From positions 1 through 8,428 of the forward strand of contig CALGAS010000090.1 in assembly GCA_937959175.1 (NCBI GenBank): a DNA stretch of 8,428 nt, in the 5' to 3' direction. This document shows, piece by piece, positions 5,237 to 8,428 of the stretch (positions within the stretch are counted from its first letter, which is position 1; every line of letters begins with the position of its first letter). This stretch comes from an uncultured bacterium. GTDB taxonomy: Bacteria > Planctomycetota > Planctomycetia > Pirellulales > UBA1268. The notes under the pieces were generated by a model. The model saw only the letters and a program-made list of their open reading frames with translations. It made no database searches and had not been told where the DNA came from. The position numbers and the translations under genes are program-made.

Positions 5237-6225
5237 GGCGTCTGCCCGTCCCTGGCGGATGGCGAGGCCTGTGGGGCCGGAAAGCCGAGCCGCTTGTCGA
5301 CACGGTTTCGCAGTCCCTCTCCTCGAAGATACCTTCCCAGATTGTCGCAGAAAAATTCGGTCATGGCGTCGATTCGGTGGCCGCTTTGGCCGGCGATGTG
5401 GGGCGTGATGATCAGGCGGGGGGCTCTCCAGAGCGGGCTTTCAAGGGCGGGCGGCTCCTCGGGCGTCACGTCAAGGGCGGCGGAATCGAGCCGCCCCTCC
5501 TCGAGGGCGGCGACGAGGGACAGTTCGTCGACGAGCGGCCCTCGGGCGACGTTGACGAGAATCGCCCCCGGCTTGAGGGCCGCCAGGGCGGCCGCGTCGA
5601 TCATGCCGCGGGTCTGGTTGGTGAGCGGGGCGCAGAGAAAGAGCACGTCAACAGCCGCCAGAACGTCGGGCAGCATCTCCGGCGGCCCGAGCACGTCCAC
5701 CTCGGCCGGCTTGTTCACCGGAAACCAGTCGGTCGCCAGGATTCTCACCTTGAACGGCCGCAGCACAGCGGCCAGCCGCCGCCCGACCCCGCCGAGGCCG
5801 ACGATTCCGACGGTCGCCCCGGTCAAGTCGCGGGTGGGCCGGCGGACGAACTCCTTCCGGGCCTGCTGCTCGAGGAAGAGCGGCAGCCGCCGCGTGCAGG
5901 CGATCGCCAGCCCGAGGGCATGCTCGGCCACCTGATCGGCCAACACCCCAGACGCGCTGGTGACAACGATCGCAGAATCGACGACCGCCGGCACGAGGCA
6001 GTGGTCGAGCCCGGCGGCCGACGACTGAATCCACCGCAGACGGCCCGCGGCGACAACCTCCTCCCAGGGCATCGGCACCTTCGCGTGGCCGCAGAAAATG
6101 TCGGCCTCGGGGATCGCGGCGGCCACGCCTTCCTGGCCGGCGTCGACGATCTCGGCATCGGGAGCCGCCGCCGCGATGCTGGCGACATGGCGGGCCTCGG
6201 CGGGATAACAGAGAACGATTCGCAT
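5233..6225 (-). CDS. D-isomer-specific 2-hydroxyacid dehydrogenase, NAD-dependent
   Basis: At 330 residues this is a normal-length member of the family, which reversibly reduces 2-keto acids to D-2-hydroxy acids; relatives include glyoxylate/hydroxypyruvate reductases and phosphoglycerate dehydrogenases. The Rossmann motif GLGGVG is at 143-148, and Asp166 (ATDW) at the end of the next strand suggests NAD(H). The catalytic triad is intact: Arg228 (NVARGPLVDE), Glu257 (DVTPEEP) and His276 (TPHIAG). SSAAGLDH (68-75) matches the substrate-binding loop. There is no ACT or other regulatory domain, which argues against a serine-pathway PGDH. The C-terminal tail is Pro/Ser-rich (GFPAPQASPSARDGQTP). 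It is the first gene of a minus-strand pair with the kinase. No strong Shine-Dalgarno precedes the ATG at 6225; TTGTCA (6262-6257) is a possible -35 without a convincing -10. The substrate is unknown. Confidence 0.93.
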   Translation of the reverse strand: MRIVLCYPAEARHVASIAAAAPDAEIVDAGQEGVAAAIPEADIFCGHAKVPMPWEEVVAAGRLRWIQSSAAGLDHCLVPAVVDSAIVVTSASGVLADQVAEHALGLAIACTRRLPLFLEQQARKEFVRRPTRDLTGATVGIVGLGGVGRRLAAVLRPFKVRILATDWFPVNKPAEVDVLGPPEMLPDVLAAVDVLFLCAPLTNQTRGMIDAAALAALKPGAILVNVARGPLVDELSLVAALEEGRLDSAALDVTPEEPPALESPLWRAPRLIITPHIAGQSGHRIDAMTEFFCDNLGRYLRGEGLRNRVDKRLGFPAPQASPSARDGQTP

Positions 6226-6349
6226 GGCCGAGCGTTGTCGCAGCCGGAGGTGTTTTCTGACAAGTGCCGGGCGGCCCCAGGGGTTGCCGCTGCCGGCGAT
6301 CGAGGTTCAACTAGAGGGGTTTGCTAACGCCCCCGCCCCAGAAGCTCCG

Positions 6350-7297
6350 ATGCGCACCTCCCTCCTCGCTCTGGTCGCCCTCGCATTCCTGCGGATCGTG
6401 ATCGGGCTGCATTTCTTCCTGGAGGGCGTCAGCCACCTGCGGGATCCTGAGTGGTCGAGCGTGCCGTTCCGGAAGGCGGCCGTCGGCCCCTTGGCCGAGC
6501 AATACCGCAGCACGCTGCCGCAGACGGGCGACTGGTCGGGAACGCTCGGAGCCGCAAGCGACGCCCCTGCCGCTGACGCGATCGCCGCCTGGGAAAAGAG
6601 CCTCGCCGCCGGCTGGCGGAAACGGCTGGCCGATCGGCAGAAGCTCGTGCGGCTGGCCGGCGATGAGTTGTCGCGAGCCGAGGCCGCCCTCGAGACCTCG
6701 CAGAAGGAGCTTGCCGACTGGCTGGCCGGGATTCGCGAAGACCTCGAGTCGTACCGGCTGGAGGTCATTCGCCTGGCCGACAAAGAGGCCGCCCCCGCTT
6801 CCCGAGAGGTTCCCTTCGAGCGGGAGCGGGTGGCGAAGAAACGCCGCGAGCTCTCCGGCCAGGCTGCCGGCTGGATGGCCGAGGCCGCGGCGATCGGCCG
6901 CCGGCTGGAGGCCGAGTGGGACGCCCCGCTCTCCCCTGCCGACCGCAGCCGGATCGAGGCGGCCGCCCCGCGGACGGCCCTCTGGAAGGCCGATCGCTTT
7001 GTCAGCTGGTCGCTGACCACGATCGGGGCCTGCCTGGTGGCGGGGCTGTTCGTGAAGTTCAATGCCGTTGGCGGGGCGATCTTCCTGCTCACGGTGATCG
7101 CCTCCCAGCCCTTCTGGGTGCCCGGCGCCCAAGACACCTACGCCCAGTGGGTCGAGATGGCAGGGCTCCTGGCCTTGGCATCGCTGCCGACCGGCGGCTG
7201 GAGCGGCCTCGATCATTTTCTCGAGCCCTGGCTCGCTTCCTCCTGCCCGCTGCGGCGGGCCTGCTGCGGCAGCCGCTCGCCACACGGCACTGCCTGA
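6350..7297 (+). CDS. DoxX-like membrane protein with large helical insert
   Basis: The 315-residue protein has four predicted membrane segments: about 4-24 (LLALVALAFLRIVIGLHFFL), 217-237, 239-257 and 267-284. The opening LRIVIGLHFFLEGVSHL and the later GLFVKFNAVGGAIFL resemble the DoxX/DUF417 type, which is usually about 130-180 residues. The excess is a segment between helices one and two (roughly 31-215). It is rich in Glu, Arg, Lys and Ala and likely forms coiled coils at about 88-147 and 156-190. If the N-terminus is cytosolic, the insert faces the periplasm. I chose ATG 6350, directly before the hydrophobic segment; an in-frame ATG at 6224 would add 42 unconvincing residues and overlap the divergent gene. 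No clear Shine-Dalgarno is visible. A TAT oxidoreductase follows after 28 bases. Mycobacterial DoxX works in a membrane-associated oxidoreductase complex, which makes a redox role thinkable but unproven. Confidence 0.8.
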   Translation: MRTSLLALVALAFLRIVIGLHFFLEGVSHLRDPEWSSVPFRKAAVGPLAEQYRSTLPQTGDWSGTLGAASDAPAADAIAAWEKSLAAGWRKRLADRQKLVRLAGDELSRAEAALETSQKELADWLAGIREDLESYRLEVIRLADKEAAPASREVPFERERVAKKRRELSGQAAGWMAEAAAIGRRLEAEWDAPLSPADRSRIEAAAPRTALWKADRFVSWSLTTIGACLVAGLFVKFNAVGGAIFLLTVIASQPFWVPGAQDTYAQWVEMAGLLALASLPTGGWSGLDHFLEPWLASSCPLRRACCGSRSPHGTA

Positions 7298-7313
7298 CTC
7301 ATTTTCCCGCCCC

Positions 7314-7320
7314 GAGGTGA
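7314..7320 (+). promoter_or_regulatory. Ribosome binding site for the Gfo/Idh/MocA gene
   Basis: GAGGTGA lies 5 bases before the ATG at 7326. It is one of the few strong Shine-Dalgarno matches in the window and fixes that start. Confidence 0.7.
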
Positions 7321-7325
7321 TTCCG

Positions 7326-8428
7326 ATGAACCTGTCTGAAGAGCAGAAACAAGTCGGCAAGGACAACTTCAGCGACGCCGTCAGCATCACCCGCCGTGAC
7401 TTCCTGGCGGGCATCACCGCCGGTGTGGCGGCTGGCGCGGGTCTCGGATCGCTCTACTTCGGCTACGGCAAGAGCGTGGGCGATCCGCTCCGGGTCGGCG
7501 TGATCGGCACCGGCGACGAGGGGAGCGTGCTGATCGGGGCCTTGAATCCCGACTACCTCCAGGTCGTGGCCGTGGCCGACATCCGGCCCTACAACCGCTT
7601 TCGGGCCTTCCACGGCGATGCCTCGAGCCCCAATGCGGCCCGCGTCCGGCCGGGGCTGATGTCGAAGTATGGCTGGAAGACGGAAGACGCCGCCCGCAAG
7701 CAGGTCAAGGTCTACGAGGGCTACGACGACCTGCTGGCCGACGACGACGTCGAGGCGGTGATCATCGCCCTGCCCCTCCATCTTCATGCCCCGGCGGCCG
7801 TCAAGGCGATGCGGGCCGGCAAGCACGTGCTCACCGAGAAACTGATGGGCCACAGCATCCACGAGTGCAAGGAGATGGGCCGGGTGTCGCGGGAGACGGG
7901 CAAGCTGCTGGCCACCGGCCACCAGCGGCACTACAGCATCCTCTACGACAACGCCGTCCACACGATCGGCACCGCCGGGCTGATCGGCGACGTCCACTCG
8001 ATCCGGGCCCAGTGGCACCGGGGCAACCTGCCCGGCAAGGATTCCTGGAAGCCGCCGCTGCCCGGCGACGAGAAAATCGCCAAGCAGCTCGCCGGCTGGA
8101 AGAAGGCGCTCGACCGGGCCAAGCCGGCCGACATCGACGCCCTCCGCAAGCGGATCGCCCAGGCCGAGGCCCAGCTGCTCGACGCCGAGGTCGACGCGAC
8201 CGCCTACGGCTACACCGAGAAGACGCTTGCCGACGGGGCTCTCCGGACGCCGCTCGAGGAGCTGATCCGCTGGCGGCTCTGGCAGCGGACCGGCGGCGGC
8301 CTGATGGCCGAACTCGGCAGCCACCAGCTCGACGCGGCCGGGATCTTCATCTCGGCCATGCACGGCAAGGGGAAGAAGGTCAAGCCGCTGACGGTCACCG
8401 CCGTCGGCAACCGCAGCATCTTCCCGGC
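7326..8428 (+). CDS. TAT-exported Gfo/Idh/MocA family oxidoreductase (3' end beyond window)
   Basis: The frame is open to the window edge: 367 complete codons without a stop. A twin-arginine signal is visible (ITRRDFLAGITAGVAAGAGLGS, about 21-42), so the folded enzyme is probably exported with cofactor bound, as known for Zymomonas glucose-fructose oxidoreductase. The Rossmann motif VGVIGTGDEG starts at 57, VAVADIRP at 81 marks the second strand, and LPLHLHAPAAVKAMRAGKHVLTEKL (149-173) is the family core. The usual EKP reads EKL, keeping Lys172. GTGG-like TGGGLMAELGSHQLD (322-336) holds the His typical of the active site (His333). An insertion at about 240-305 contains a Lys/Ala-rich helical stretch (WKKALDRAKPADIDALRKR...), unusual for generic members. 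Family dehydrogenases act on sugars, inositols and related polyols; the substrate here is not evident. It follows the DoxX-like gene by 28 bases. Confidence 0.93.
   Translation, partial: MNLSEEQKQVGKDNFSDAVSITRRDFLAGITAGVAAGAGLGSLYFGYGKSVGDPLRVGVIGTGDEGSVLIGALNPDYLQVVAVADIRPYNRFRAFHGDASSPNAARVRPGLMSKYGWKTEDAARKQVKVYEGYDDLLADDDVEAVIIALPLHLHAPAAVKAMRAGKHVLTEKLMGHSIHECKEMGRVSRETGKLLATGHQRHYSILYDNAVHTIGTAGLIGDVHSIRAQWHRGNLPGKDSWKPPLPGDEKIAKQLAGWKKALDRAKPADIDALRKRIAQAEAQLLDAEVDATAYGYTEKTLADGALRTPLEELIRWRLWQRTGGGLMAELGSHQLDAAGIFISAMHGKGKKVKPLTVTAVGNRSIFP

Noticed and set aside
4208..5935. Plus-strand open frame of 575 codons across the kinase and dehydrogenase
   Set aside because: It spans two well-defined minus-strand enzymes and shows no domain motif; it is the mirror frame of their codons.
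5377..6327. Plus-strand open frame of 316 codons opposite the dehydrogenase
   Set aside because: It is rich in Arg, Gly and Pro, lacks recognisable motifs, and is antisense to an enzyme with an intact catalytic triad.
6224..6349. 42-codon N-terminal extension of the DoxX-like protein
   Set aside because: The extension is Arg/Pro-rich and overlaps the start of the divergent dehydrogenase. The ATG at 6350 places the first membrane helix at the N-terminus, as is normal for the family.
7299..8363. Long minus-strand open frame of 354 codons opposite the Gfo/Idh/MocA gene
   Set aside because: It is fully antisense to a gene with clear motifs and a TAT signal, and its product has the Gly/Val/Leu/Asp composition typical of mirror frames in G+C-rich DNA.

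Overview
The window is very G+C-rich bacterial DNA, with G/C at most third codon positions. It most resembles a chromosomal segment from a planctomycete, perhaps the Pirellulales. Clues are a TAT-exported Gfo/Idh/MocA oxidoreductase, a soluble PKN1-like Ser/Thr kinase, a DoxX-type membrane protein with a long insert, an esterase-like-phytase exported protein, and sparse Shine-Dalgarno signals. The taxonomic call is inference; no marker gene is present.

Layout. A composite palindromic repeat (copy A) occupies 1-106. It is followed by an exported esterase-like-phytase protein (147-1364, +), whose 3' end overlaps a convergent small gene of unknown function (1333-1659, -). Next come a membrane-anchored TPR protein (1817-2773, +), tRNA-Asp(GTC) (2854-2927, +) and a short-chain dehydrogenase (3027-3839, +). 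A 293-base convergent intergenic region (3840-4132) holds copy B of the repeat, inverted relative to copy A. Then two genes lie on the minus strand: a D-2-hydroxyacid dehydrogenase (5233-6225) and a Ser/Thr protein kinase (4133-5236) joined by a 4-base ATGA overlap. Divergent from them, a DoxX-like membrane protein with a long charged helical insert (6350-7297, +) is followed after 28 bases by a TAT-signal Gfo/Idh/MocA oxidoreductase (7326 onward, +) that runs off the window.

How genes may work together. The dehydrogenase-kinase overlap indicates translational coupling, but no shared pathway is evident. The DoxX-like protein and the oxidoreductase look like one transcription unit. A periplasm-facing helical domain on the membrane protein and an exported oxidoreductase suggest a membrane-associated redox pair, by inference only. 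The remaining genes look like separate units.

The least ordinary feature is the repeat. It has two hairpin modules, a perfect 9-bp stem with a TCGC loop and a 37-base imperfect palindrome centred on GCGAAGC. It occurs twice in inverted orientation. The 37-base core is identical in both copies, and the first stem shows a compensatory base-pair change, which supports conservation of structure. It looks like a REP-type dispersed element that doubles as a terminator between convergent genes. No CRISPR array, complete insertion sequence, prophage or defence system was seen.
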